Assembly: GCF_012849375.1 (NCBI RefSeq)
Contig: NZ_CP051684.1
Span: forward strand, 3,038,001 to 3,102,000
Length of the DNA stretch: 64,000 bases
DNA from: Duganella dendranthematis
Lineage (GTDB): Bacteria; Pseudomonadota; Gammaproteobacteria; Burkholderiales; Burkholderiaceae_D
Direction: 5' to 3'
Position 1 is the first letter of the stretch. Every line of letters starts with the position of its first letter. Both the position numbers and the translations under genes were made by a program. The notes beneath the pieces are model-generated. The model was given only the letters and a program-made list of their open reading frames with translations, ran no database searches and was not told the origin of the DNA. This document shows, piece after piece, positions 45,376-53,250 of the stretch.

Positions 45376-46881
45376 TCAATCTGGCAAGCGTTCATTGATC
45401 GCCAGCGCGCGGTCGATGTTCTTGATCAGCAGATCGACGTACTTCGGATCGAGGTGATGGCCGGCTACTTCGCGCAGGTGCTCGATGACTTTTTCGATCG
45501 GCCAGGCTTCCTTGTAGCAGCGCTTGTGCATCAGCGCGTCGAACACGTCGGCCACGGCGACGATGCGCGCGTACAGGTGGATGTCTTCGCCCTTCAGGCC
45601 TTGCGGATAGCCGCTGCCGTCGTATTTCTCGTGGTGCTGGTGGGCGATGACGGCGGCCGCCTTCAGGATCGGGCGCTGTGAACCATCCAGGATCGACAGG
45701 CCGACGGCCGGGTGCTGCTTCATGATTTCCCACTCGGCCGCATCCAGCTTGCCCGGCTTGAGCAGCACCGCGTCCGGCGTGGCGATCTTGCCGATGTCGT
45801 GCATCGGCGCGGCGTGCCGCAATACCGCCACTTCGTCGTCCGGCAGGCCGGCTTCCTGCGCCAGCAGGTAGCACACCTCGGACATACGGCGCACGTGGTT
45901 GCCGGCTTCGTTGGAGCGCGATTCGACGACGTCGCCGAGACGCATGATCAGCTCGGCCTGGGTATCGGTGATTTCCTGGCTCAGCAGGATGTTGTCGAAG
46001 GCGATGGCGACGCCGGAGCAGAATACTTCCAGCAGCTTGGTGTCGATTTCCGAAATTTCCGCCACGCCCTTGAGCACCAGCAGCGACGCCTTGCCGCTGG
46101 CGTTGGGGAAGTAGCCGATGTAGGTGTCGCCTTCCACGCGCGAAATCTGGTTGCTCTTGGCGGCGTCGATCTGCGCCAGCACTTCCGGCGACAGCAGGGT
46201 GCCATCTTCATCGCCGATCTTGGCCAGGATTTCGTAATCGTTCTCGCCGCTGATCGCGGTAGCACCACGCAGGCGCAGCAGCATGCTGTGTTCCAGGCGC
46301 AGCAGGGCCACCACCTGTTGCAGCAGGCCGTTGGCGAAGTCTTTCAGATTGCGCTGGCGGAAGATGTGCGAGGAGGCGGCGATCACGCGTTCCAGGCCTT
46401 CGCGATAATTGATCTGGGCGCGGTGGGCTTCCTCCACCTTCATGATGTCGCGGTAGGCGCGCAGCGCGGCGAAGGTGGTGGTGAACAGCTTGGTGCGGTC
46501 CAGTTCGGTTTTTTCTTTGTAGTCGTTGATGTCGTAGTTGACGATCACGCGTTCTTCCGGCGCCTGGCCGGGCTGGCCGGTGCGCAGCACGATGCGGGTG
46601 AACTGGTTGTCCAGGTCTTCGCGCATCCAGCGCGCCACTTCCAGGCCGCTGTCCTCCTTTTCCATCACGACGTCGAGGAACACCAGCGCGATGTCGGACT
46701 CGCGCGCCAGCACTTCCTTGGCTTCGGCGCCGCTGTAGGCGTGGACGAAGCTCAGCGCGCGGCCGTCGAGACGGAAGCGGCTCAGCGTCAGTTTGGTGAT
46801 GTCATGGATGTCCGGTTCATCATCAACCAACAGGACTTTCCATGGTGCTAACTTGGGCGAGGCAGATGACAGAAAAGACAT
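45376..46881 (-). CDS. REC-DUF3369-HD-GYP response regulator, c-di-GMP phosphodiesterase
   Basis: A 501-residue regulator. The REC domain (about 15-140; VLLVDDEPDIHDI, IALVFLDVVMEKED) is followed by a DUF3369 sensory domain (about 150-310; FRQRNLKDFANGLLQQVVAL, VAIAFDNILLSQ). The C-terminal HD-GYP domain has HDIGKI near residue 360 and HHEKYDGSGYPQG near 420. HD-GYP enzymes with this motif hydrolyse c-di-GMP to GMP/pGpG, so this opposes the two GGDEF proteins. No kinase is adjacent. It is divergent from nothing nearby; 248 bp separate it from the next gene upstream. Confidence 0.92.
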   Translation of the reverse strand: MSFLSSASPKLAPWKVLLVDDEPDIHDITKLTLSRFRLDGRALSFVHAYSGAEAKEVLARESDIALVFLDVVMEKEDSGLEVARWMREDLDNQFTRIVLRTGQPGQAPEERVIVNYDINDYKEKTELDRTKLFTTTFAALRAYRDIMKVEEAHRAQINYREGLERVIAASSHIFRQRNLKDFANGLLQQVVALLRLEHSMLLRLRGATAISGENDYEILAKIGDEDGTLLSPEVLAQIDAAKSNQISRVEGDTYIGYFPNASGKASLLVLKGVAEISEIDTKLLEVFCSGVAIAFDNILLSQEITDTQAELIMRLGDVVESRSNEAGNHVRRMSEVCYLLAQEAGLPDDEVAVLRHAAPMHDIGKIATPDAVLLKPGKLDAAEWEIMKQHPAVGLSILDGSQRPILKAAAVIAHQHHEKYDGSGYPQGLKGEDIHLYARIVAVADVFDALMHKRCYKEAWPIEKVIEHLREVAGHHLDPKYVDLLIKNIDRALAINERLPD

Positions 46882-47129
46882 ATGAACAGATTCCGCAAAT
46901 TGTTTCAGCTGAATGACACCCGATTGTAGTCTGACCCACAGCCATTAACAACAGGCAATAAATATTCCCGTTGCTCTGCACAACACCTTGGCGGCGCTAC
47001 TGTACGCTACGATACATAACTGCAGTGCAGCATGGCACTTTTAGCGCTGAAGTGCACACACAACAATACTTCGTTTTTAGCAATATTACTATCGAAAAAC
47101 AAAGATTTTTGCAAAGTGTGGTGGGGATG

Positions 47130-47387
47130 CTAGTCGTCAGCAAGTTTTTGCGGTGCGCGCAATTGGTCGAGAATCGTCGCAGCGGCTTGTTCGGCCTGTG
47201 ATTGCGCCTCCGCTTCGCTGGCGCAGGGCACGTCGGCCACCACCCGCTGCTTGGGATACACCTCGTCCATATGCATGGGATTGTCGGACGGCACGAAGAT
47301 CGCCACGAAGGCGCCCCACTGGTCGGTGCCGGGCAGGGCCTCGGCGGTGAAGTCAATCTGGTATCCGTCTACGTTTTTCGTTGGCAT
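47130..47387 (-). CDS. Small conserved hypothetical protein
   Basis: An 85-residue soluble protein with AGGAG well placed before ATG 47387. It reads MPTKNVDGYQIDFTAEALPG, then FVAIFVPSDNP, and ends in an Ala/Gln-rich helix (ASEAEAQSQAEQAAATILDQ). The two-strand plus helix pattern could be a small ferredoxin-like fold. No family was recognised and there is no operon partner. Confidence 0.6.
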   Translation of the reverse strand: MPTKNVDGYQIDFTAEALPGTDQWGAFVAIFVPSDNPMHMDEVYPKQRVVADVPCASEAEAQSQAEQAAATILDQLRAPQKLADD

Positions 47388-47498
47388 GGTCGCTCCTCGC
47401 TGGCGGCTGATGGCGATATGCTACTGCAGCCGGCAAAGCGGTGACGCCCGAGACGTGTTTGGTTGCGCATTGCCGCCGCCCGATCGCGGGTGGGTAAG

Positions 47499-48563
47499 CT
47501 AGAGCAGGGGAGCGCTTAACAAGCGGTCGTCACCGGCTTTGGGCGTGCCGCGGCCGTCGGTGTTGTTGGTGATGATGTAGAGCCTGCCATCGGGGGCGAC
47601 GGTGACGTCGCGCAGCCGGCCGTATTGTTGGACGTAGAAGTCTAATGACGTGCCGGGTGCAGCGATCGGCACTTTGCGCAGCCGTTCGCCGCGCAGGTTG
47701 GCGATGTAGATGTTGCCGCCGCTGATGGCGATGCCGCTCGGGCTGGCGTCGGCGGTCGCCCATTGCTGAAGCGGATCGATGTACAGGCTGTTGCCGGCTT
47801 TGCCTTCTACCGTAGGCCAGCCGTAGTTGCCGCCGGCTTTGATCAGGTTGAGTTCGTCCCAGGTGTTCTGGCCGAACTCGGATGCGTACATGGCGCCATC
47901 GCTGGCCCACGCCATTCCCTGTACGTTGCGGTGGCCGTAGCTGTAGACGTAGGAGCCGACGAAGGGGTTGTCGGCGGGCACGCGGCCGTCCGGCGTCAGG
48001 CGCAGGATTTTGCCGCCCAGCGAGTTGAGATCCTGTGAGCGGCTGGTGGTGCCGGCATCGCCGGTGGCGGCGTACAGCATGCCGTCCGGGCCGAAGGCGA
48101 TGCGTCCGCCGTTGTGGTTGCTGCCGGATGGGATGCCGGTCAGGAGTGTTTGCGCTGCGCCAAGGCGGGTGGTGGTGCCGGAGCCGGTCAGCGGATAGCG
48201 TTCGATGCGGTTCTCGGTGCCGGCGCTGAAGTAGGCGTACAGGTAGCCGTCACGTACGGCGATGCCGAGCAGGCCGCCTTCGCCAGTGCCGCTCACGCCA
48301 TTGATGGTGGCAATGGCGGTCAGCGCGCCATTCGCGCCTATCGCCTGGATGCGTGCTGTGCCGCGCTCGCTGATCAGCGGGGTGGTGCCGTAAAAGGCGA
48401 TGGACCAAGGGATTTGCAGGCCGGTGGCCAGTACGGTGGGGGCGCCGGAGGGCGTGGTTGGCGTGGTCGGCGGCAACGGCGTTGTCGCGCTGCCGGAACC
48501 GGAATTGCCACCGCAGCCGGCAATGTTGAATGCGAGGAGGGCGGCGCAAGCGTGTTTCAACAT
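47499..48563 (-). CDS. PQQ-dependent sugar dehydrogenase (GSDH-like) lipoprotein
   Basis: A 354-residue lipoprotein. The lipobox AFNIAGCGG is followed by a Gly/Ser/Thr/Pro linker and a six-bladed propeller of the glucose/sorbosone dehydrogenase family: LQIPWSIAFYGTTPLISERG, GEGGLLGIAV, GSNHNGGRIAFGPDGMLYAA, YGHRNVQGMAW, IKAGGNYGWPTVEG. These proteins are usually annotated as soluble PQQ sugar dehydrogenases that oxidise aldoses; actual substrate varies. GGAGAA precedes ATG 48563. No pqq synthesis genes are in the window. Confidence 0.88.
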   Translation of the reverse strand: MLKHACAALLAFNIAGCGGNSGSGSATTPLPPTTPTTPSGAPTVLATGLQIPWSIAFYGTTPLISERGTARIQAIGANGALTAIATINGVSGTGEGGLLGIAVRDGYLYAYFSAGTENRIERYPLTGSGTTTRLGAAQTLLTGIPSGSNHNGGRIAFGPDGMLYAATGDAGTTSRSQDLNSLGGKILRLTPDGRVPADNPFVGSYVYSYGHRNVQGMAWASDGAMYASEFGQNTWDELNLIKAGGNYGWPTVEGKAGNSLYIDPLQQWATADASPSGIAISGGNIYIANLRGERLRKVPIAAPGTSLDFYVQQYGRLRDVTVAPDGRLYIITNNTDGRGTPKAGDDRLLSAPLL

Positions 48564-48654
48564 GATAGTTCTCCGTGGGCGAGCTATCTGGGTATTATCG
48601 GCCGCATCGGCCGGCAAGCGCCGCACGGTAGCTTGCGGTTACCCCAAAACGGAA

Positions 48655-48682
48655 GGGTCTGACCCCGTATGGGGTCAGACCC
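48655..48682. repeat. Dispersed 28-nt palindrome, copy 2
   Basis: GGGTCTGACCCC, centre GTAT, GGGGTCAGACCC: the same element as at 24379-24406, with one centre change. It lies between the sugar dehydrogenase start and the end of the PhoX gene. Confidence 0.85.
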
Positions 48683-48731
48683 TGGCGCCAGCGGTGTGCG
48701 GGTTGCGCAGTTGCCGCGAACGCCGGAGGGA

Positions 48732-50660
48732 TCAGCTGAAGGTCAGGCCCGGGAAGCCGGTCAGGTAGCCGACTGCCGCGCCGTAGCGGTCGCGGTAGTT
48801 GGCGCGGATCAGCGGGTCGAGCGTGGCTTGCACTTTGCTGTGCAGCGCCGACTCCCAGTCGCCGGCGTGCTGGAAGTTGCTCATGATGTAAGCGAAGCCG
48901 TTGATGTCGTCCACGGCATGCAGGCCGGTCGATTCGGCGCCCGACGGCGTCGACAGGATGCGCGTCAGCGCCTTGGTGTCGACGTTGTACGCCCACAGGA
49001 AATTGTTGACGTGGGTGCCGCTGTCTTCGCCGATAAACAGCGTGCGCAGCTTCTCGGAGAACTTGATGTTGTCCGGGTTGGCCACCTTGTCCGGATTGGC
49101 CAGGTTGCCCAGCGCGTCGGCGGTTTTCAGATCTTCCGACAGCAGCGCCGGTACGGCTGCCATGTCGACCGGCACCCATTCGCTGTTGATGGCGGCGCCG
49201 GTGTCATCCACCTGGCCGGCCTTCATGTTCAGCGCGTAGACGGCGCCGGCGCTTGGGCCCTTGATCGAGATGCCACCCGAGCCGTTGGTCATGGCCGAGC
49301 CGATCGCGGCAATCGCCGAGTACGCGATCTTGTCCTTGGCGTTGACGGTGGTGCCTTCCATTTTGGTAAAGCCCATGCTGCCGCCCTTGAACGCGGCATA
49401 GCGGTGGGTTTCCAGGAACGCCGCCGCCTTCTCTTTGCCCGGCACGATCTTGATCCAGTTGAATTTGCCGTTGAACGGGATCTTGGTGTACGACGCATCC
49501 AACGGGTCGGCGGTTTTCACGTCCATGATGTCGGCTGCTTTCAACTGGTCGGCCAGGGCCTTGATGTCGGCCGAAGTGGCGCTGCCCAGCTTGATCCACG
49601 ACAGCGTGGCCGAGCCGCCGTTGTCGGTGGTTTTCTGGTTCCACTTGGCGACGTACAGCGTGCCGCTGGACAGGTCTTTGGCCTTGTCGGCTACAAACAT
49701 GAACAGGCCGCCGTTGGTGGCGTCGTCGCCCATCAGCGTGGTGCGCTCGTCCGGCATGACCTGCACCAGCTCGTGCGAGATGCGGCCGAGGCAGTAGTGC
49801 TTCTTGCAGCTGCCGGTGCCGTCCGGGTTGACGGTGATTTCGGGCAGGTGGCCGTAGTGATACGGGTTGGCCTTGGTGGCGTCGCCGTACAGGTTGGTGC
49901 TGAAGTTGGCGAACTGGGTGTTGGTGCCGATGACGGTCGCATCCGGCTCGTATTCTTCGCTCGACAGGTGGGTGTTCCATGGCGAACGGCTGGCGCCGCA
50001 GGTGATCCACAGACCGTTGGCCGGGCTGGTGTCGACGTTGTGGTATTTCACCAGCGTCAGCGCGCCGGTGGTTTTGTCCTGGTCCAGCGTCAGCACGGCA
50101 ATCGGCGACGGCAGCATGCCGTACACCGAGTCGCCCTTGACGTTGCGGGTGGTGTATTCAAACTGCACGACGGCGAACACGGCATTGCCCTTGATGCCGG
50201 ACACGGTGGTCGATGCCAGCTTCAGCAGCGAGGTGCCGTCCGGCGCGTCGGAGAAGAACTGGCGCGAGTTGGCATCGGTCTTGTCCAGGATCGGCTTGTT
50301 GTTGATGTCCCAGTAACCGCCGGCCAGGGTAGTGCCGCCGCTGCCGTTCGGCACTTGCGCGCCGGTGATGAAGAAGGTCTGATAGGCCAGACCGTACGGC
50401 ACGGTCTTGCCGTCCGAGTACAGCGCCTGCATGGCCGAGGCGACCGTGGTGGTGGCCATTTTTGGCGCGTCGGCCAGTGTAGGCGCGGCCATGCCGGAGA
50501 AGCTCACCGACATCAGTTGCGGCGCCGGCGCGGCGGTGTCGCCGCCACCGCAAGCGGCCAGCAGGGCGGCGGTGGCGCTGCCACCAGCCAACGGCAGCAG
50601 TGGCGCGCCGGACAGGAATTTGAGGAGGCTGCGACGGGAGGAATCAAGTTGCTCGGTCAT
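48732..50660 (-). CDS. phoX: PhoX-family alkaline phosphatase
   Basis: A 642-residue exported phosphatase. The N-terminus carries a twin-arginine signal (SSRRSLLKFL, then LPLAGGSATAALLAAC), as for folded Ca/Fe-binding PhoX enzymes. Family sequences include ANGLWITCGASRSPWNTHLS, SSEEYEPDA, GHLPEITV and TLFIGEDSGTHVNNFLWAYN. PhoX releases phosphate from organic esters in the periplasm. A good Pho box is located ~100 bp upstream, which supports control by PhoB under phosphate starvation. The C-terminus is complete (GFPGLTFS). Confidence 0.92.
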   Translation of the reverse strand: MTEQLDSSRRSLLKFLSGAPLLPLAGGSATAALLAACGGGDTAAPAPQLMSVSFSGMAAPTLADAPKMATTTVASAMQALYSDGKTVPYGLAYQTFFITGAQVPNGSGGTTLAGGYWDINNKPILDKTDANSRQFFSDAPDGTSLLKLASTTVSGIKGNAVFAVVQFEYTTRNVKGDSVYGMLPSPIAVLTLDQDKTTGALTLVKYHNVDTSPANGLWITCGASRSPWNTHLSSEEYEPDATVIGTNTQFANFSTNLYGDATKANPYHYGHLPEITVNPDGTGSCKKHYCLGRISHELVQVMPDERTTLMGDDATNGGLFMFVADKAKDLSSGTLYVAKWNQKTTDNGGSATLSWIKLGSATSADIKALADQLKAADIMDVKTADPLDASYTKIPFNGKFNWIKIVPGKEKAAAFLETHRYAAFKGGSMGFTKMEGTTVNAKDKIAYSAIAAIGSAMTNGSGGISIKGPSAGAVYALNMKAGQVDDTGAAINSEWVPVDMAAVPALLSEDLKTADALGNLANPDKVANPDNIKFSEKLRTLFIGEDSGTHVNNFLWAYNVDTKALTRILSTPSGAESTGLHAVDDINGFAYIMSNFQHAGDWESALHSKVQATLDPLIRANYRDRYGAAVGYLTGFPGLTFS

Positions 50661-50760
50661 GGTAAATACCCTGTTGTAGTTTGTGGCCGATCCATGTGCC
50701 TGGCTGGCATCATGCGAAGCAGTGGCTGGGCTTCGACGGCGGCAATCTTAACGATTTGGT

Positions 50761-50778
50761 ATGACAGGACTGTGACAT
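50761..50778 (-). promoter_or_regulatory. Pho box upstream of phoX
   Basis: On the minus strand ATGTCAC, AGTC, CTGTCAT: two 7-bp direct repeats 11 bp apart, the second a perfect match to CTGTCAT. This is the PhoB-binding geometry. It lies 100 bp before the phoX start codon. Confidence 0.7.
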
Positions 50779-50909
50779 TACGATACAAAGCGATACATGC
50801 TGTCACGCAGGCAGTCATGGCTGGCGATTGGTAACAAACTTATTCAGCGCGGGCGTGCGGCGGGGAAAAGGTCTATATTGACTGCATCAACTATGCAAGG
50901 AGAGGCAAA

Positions 50910-51401
50910 ATGCGCCCAATGACCCGAACCGTGCTGGCCGCCGTCGTGGCGTTGCTGGCCTCCAGCGCCGCCCTGGCCGAAGTGACCGTCACTTACACCA
51001 AGCCGGACGACTATACCGATCTGGCGCGCGGCGCCTATGACCGTGATCGTGTGCTCAAGCAGTTCACCGATTATTTCGCCACGCTGGAGAAAAAGCTGCC
51101 GCCGGGCGAGAACCTGAAGATCGATGTGCTGGATATCGACCTGGCCGGCCGCATGTACCCGCGCCGCAATGGCGACGAGATCCGCGTGCTGAACGGCGGC
51201 GCCGACTGGCCGCGCATGCATCTGCGCTATACCTTGGAGAAGGACGGCCAGGTGCTGCGCAGCGGCGATGACAATATCGCCAACATGAATTACCAGCAGA
51301 GCCGTTCCAGCTATTTCGACAGCGATCCGCTGCGCTACGAGAAGCAGATGCTGGATGACTGGTTCACCAAGGCGATTGTGCCGAAGGTGGCGACGAAATA
51401 A
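50910..51401 (+). CDS. Secreted DUF3016 protein
   Basis: A 163-residue periplasmic protein with a signal peptide (TVLAAVVALLASSAALA, cleavage before EVT). The rest matches DUF3016: VTYTKPDDYTDLARGAYDRD, FATLEKKLPPGENLKIDVLD, DIDLAGRMYP and a terminal DDWFTKAI. AGGAGAGG precedes ATG 50910. It is divergent from phoX with 249 bp between them, and a weak CTGTCAC/CAGTCAT pair (50800-50818, spacing 12) lies in the gap. Function is unknown. Confidence 0.85.
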   Translation: MRPMTRTVLAAVVALLASSAALAEVTVTYTKPDDYTDLARGAYDRDRVLKQFTDYFATLEKKLPPGENLKIDVLDIDLAGRMYPRRNGDEIRVLNGGADWPRMHLRYTLEKDGQVLRSGDDNIANMNYQQSRSSYFDSDPLRYEKQMLDDWFTKAIVPKVATK

Positions 51402-51402
51402 G

Positions 51403-51420
51403 CCGGCTCAGTCGAGCCGG
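51403..51420. terminator. Hairpin between convergent genes
   Basis: CCGGCTC, AGTC loop, GAGCCGG: 7-bp perfect stem overlapping the stop codon of the thioesterase gene; only a short T run on the plus side. Confidence 0.4.
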
Positions 51421-51851
51421 TTCACCTTGGGAAATTTGGCCAGGAACGCCGGCGGCATCGGCGTCACCTGGCCGCTGTTGTAATTGAAGAAGACAAAACC
51501 ATATTTGGCCAGCGCCACCAGTTTGCTGTCCTTCGGCCGGCTGACGCGGAACACGATGTCGCCGCCGTACTGGTTGAAATCCATCACGCCCACATCGAAC
51601 ACCAGCTGGTCGCGTGCGTGCGCCTCCGCCTTGTAGGTGGTAGCCAGGTCGGTGACGATGATGCCGACGCCGTCCGGCCCGGTCTCCTGCACGCCGTATT
51701 CGAACAGGAAGCGCGCGCGGGCTTCCGAAATCATCGAGATCATCGAATCATTGCCCAGATGGTTGGCGCCGTTGATGTCGGTGGCGCGCACGGTCAGCTG
51801 GGTGGAGAACAGGAACAGGTGGTCTGGAAAATCCAGTTTGAGGCGGGCCAT
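51408..51851 (-). CDS. 4HBT-type acyl-CoA thioesterase
   Basis: A 147-residue hot-dog-fold thioesterase: LFLFSTQLTVRATDINGANH, LGNDSMISMISEARARFLFE, and strand-rich DQLVFDVGVMDFNQYGGDIV. The Asp/Asn of TDINGANHLGND is at the place of the catalytic Asp in YbgC/4HBT enzymes. Its substrate is unknown. It is convergent with the DUF3016 gene, sharing a hairpin. Confidence 0.85.
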   Translation of the reverse strand: MARLKLDFPDHLFLFSTQLTVRATDINGANHLGNDSMISMISEARARFLFEYGVQETGPDGVGIIVTDLATTYKAEAHARDQLVFDVGVMDFNQYGGDIVFRVSRPKDSKLVALAKYGFVFFNYNSGQVTPMPPAFLAKFPKVNRLD

Positions 51852-51970
51852 GACGGTGTTTCCTTGAATAGGACGCGGTGATTCTTACGCGCCGGCTCAC
51901 CCTTTAGAGGTAAGAGGGGAGCGTTTTTTGTGTGTACGATCAGGGTTGTCAACTTTGAAAGGGACACGCC

Positions 51971-52474
51971 ATGATCTACGGTTTAACTTACCTCGGTGTC
52001 ATTCACACCCTGATCAGCCTGGTGGCGGTGTTTGCCGCGCTGATTTCCTTCGTGCGCTACAAAGGCATTGTAGCCAACAGCACGCTGGGCCGGACTTATA
52101 TCTGGACCACCGTTTTCACTTGCCTGACCGGCTTCGGCATCTTCCAGCATGGCGGCTTCGGCAAGCCGCATGTGCTGGGCATTATCACCCTGGTGGTGCT
52201 GGGCCTGGCCTGGCTGGCGGACCAGCGCAAGTTCGGCGCCAAATCGGCCGCCGTGTCGACGGTCAGCTACTCGCTGACATTTTTATTCCACATGATTCCG
52301 GCGGTGACGGAAACCACCACCCGTCTGCCGTTGGGTGCACCGTTGCTGTCGAGCGCCGAGGCGCCGGAACTGAAGACCATCACCGGCATCATGTTCCTGC
52401 TGTTCCTGATCGGCGTGGTGCTGCAGTTGCGGCGCCTGAAGAAGGGCGCCGCAACCGGCCTGGCGGCTGCTTAA
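51971..52474 (+). CDS. Four-helix membrane protein, unknown function
   Basis: A 167-residue inner-membrane protein with four predicted helices (THTLISLVAVFAALISFV-like first segment, TVFTCLTGFGIF, VLGIITLVVLGLAWLA, GIMFLLFLIGVVLQL). It also has a conserved-looking loop FQHGGFGKPH. GAAAGGGA precedes ATG 51971. No family can be named with confidence. Convergent with the dienelactone hydrolase, 5 bp apart. Confidence 0.7.
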   Translation: MIYGLTYLGVIHTLISLVAVFAALISFVRYKGIVANSTLGRTYIWTTVFTCLTGFGIFQHGGFGKPHVLGIITLVVLGLAWLADQRKFGAKSAAVSTVSYSLTFLFHMIPAVTETTTRLPLGAPLLSSAEAPELKTITGIMFLLFLIGVVLQLRRLKKGAATGLAAA

Positions 52475-52479
52475 AACGA

Positions 52480-53181
52480 TTACAGCAGTTCGCCCAGGAA
52501 CACCAGCGAGTGGCCGTGCGCCTGCGCGCTGGCGCGCTGCTGGTAGGAGTCGCGGTGGTTGCAGTTGAAGCCGTGCTCGGCGCCTTCGTAGACGTGGATC
52601 TCGACCTGCTCGTTGCTGTCGAAGGCTTCGGCAATGCTCTTCACGGCTTCCTGCGGGATGTGGCTGTCGGCGGCGCCGAAGTGCATCAGCAGCGGCACCT
52701 TGATTTCCGGCGCGCGGTCCAGCGAATTCTGGATGCCGCCGCCGTAGTAGGCCACGGCCGCATCCACCAGGCCGTTGGCGGCGGTGTGATACGACAGGCG
52801 GCCGCCGAAGCAGTAGCCCAACGAGGCGACTTTGGCGCTGCCGACCGCGTCCAGGCCGCGCAGCACTTTCAGCGTGGCAGCGATGTCTTGCTGGGCGGTG
52901 GCGAAGTCGGTCGCCTGCATCAGTTCAACAGCGCGCTTCCAGCCGGCTTCGTCGTAGCCCAGCTCGATGCGGGCGCCATGGCGCCAGAACAGGTCCGGCG
53001 TGATGACCACGTAGCCGTCGGCAGCGTACTGGTCGGCGACGTTGCGGATGTGCTGGTTGACGCCGAAAATTTCCTGCAGCAGCACGATGCCGGGTCCCTT
53101 GCCGCCGCGCGGCAGCGACAGGTAGGCGCCGAACTTGCCGTCGGCTGTTTCAATATCGATCCACTGGGAATTGGTTTCCAT
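52480..53181 (-). CDS. Dienelactone hydrolase family protein
   Basis: A 233-residue alpha/beta hydrolase with the catalytic triad of dienelactone hydrolases: Cys in SLGYCFGGRL, Asp in GAADSHIP and His in EGAEHGFNC. The EIFG motif (LLQEIFGVNQHIRNVAD) near the N-terminus is also typical. Family members cleave dienelactones of aromatic catabolism or act on other small esters; no catabolic genes are nearby, so the substrate is open. It follows the MshQ-like gene on the same strand at 69 bp. Confidence 0.9.
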   Translation of the reverse strand: METNSQWIDIETADGKFGAYLSLPRGGKGPGIVLLQEIFGVNQHIRNVADQYAADGYVVITPDLFWRHGARIELGYDEAGWKRAVELMQATDFATAQQDIAATLKVLRGLDAVGSAKVASLGYCFGGRLSYHTAANGLVDAAVAYYGGGIQNSLDRAPEIKVPLLMHFGAADSHIPQEAVKSIAEAFDSNEQVEIHVYEGAEHGFNCNHRDSYQQRASAQAHGHSLVFLGELL

Positions 53182-53250
53182 GATGTCCTTGGTTGGTCTG
53201 GTTCAGAAAACGGCCATCGTACCCCGTTTTGCGCGGCCTTGCAGCGCCGC

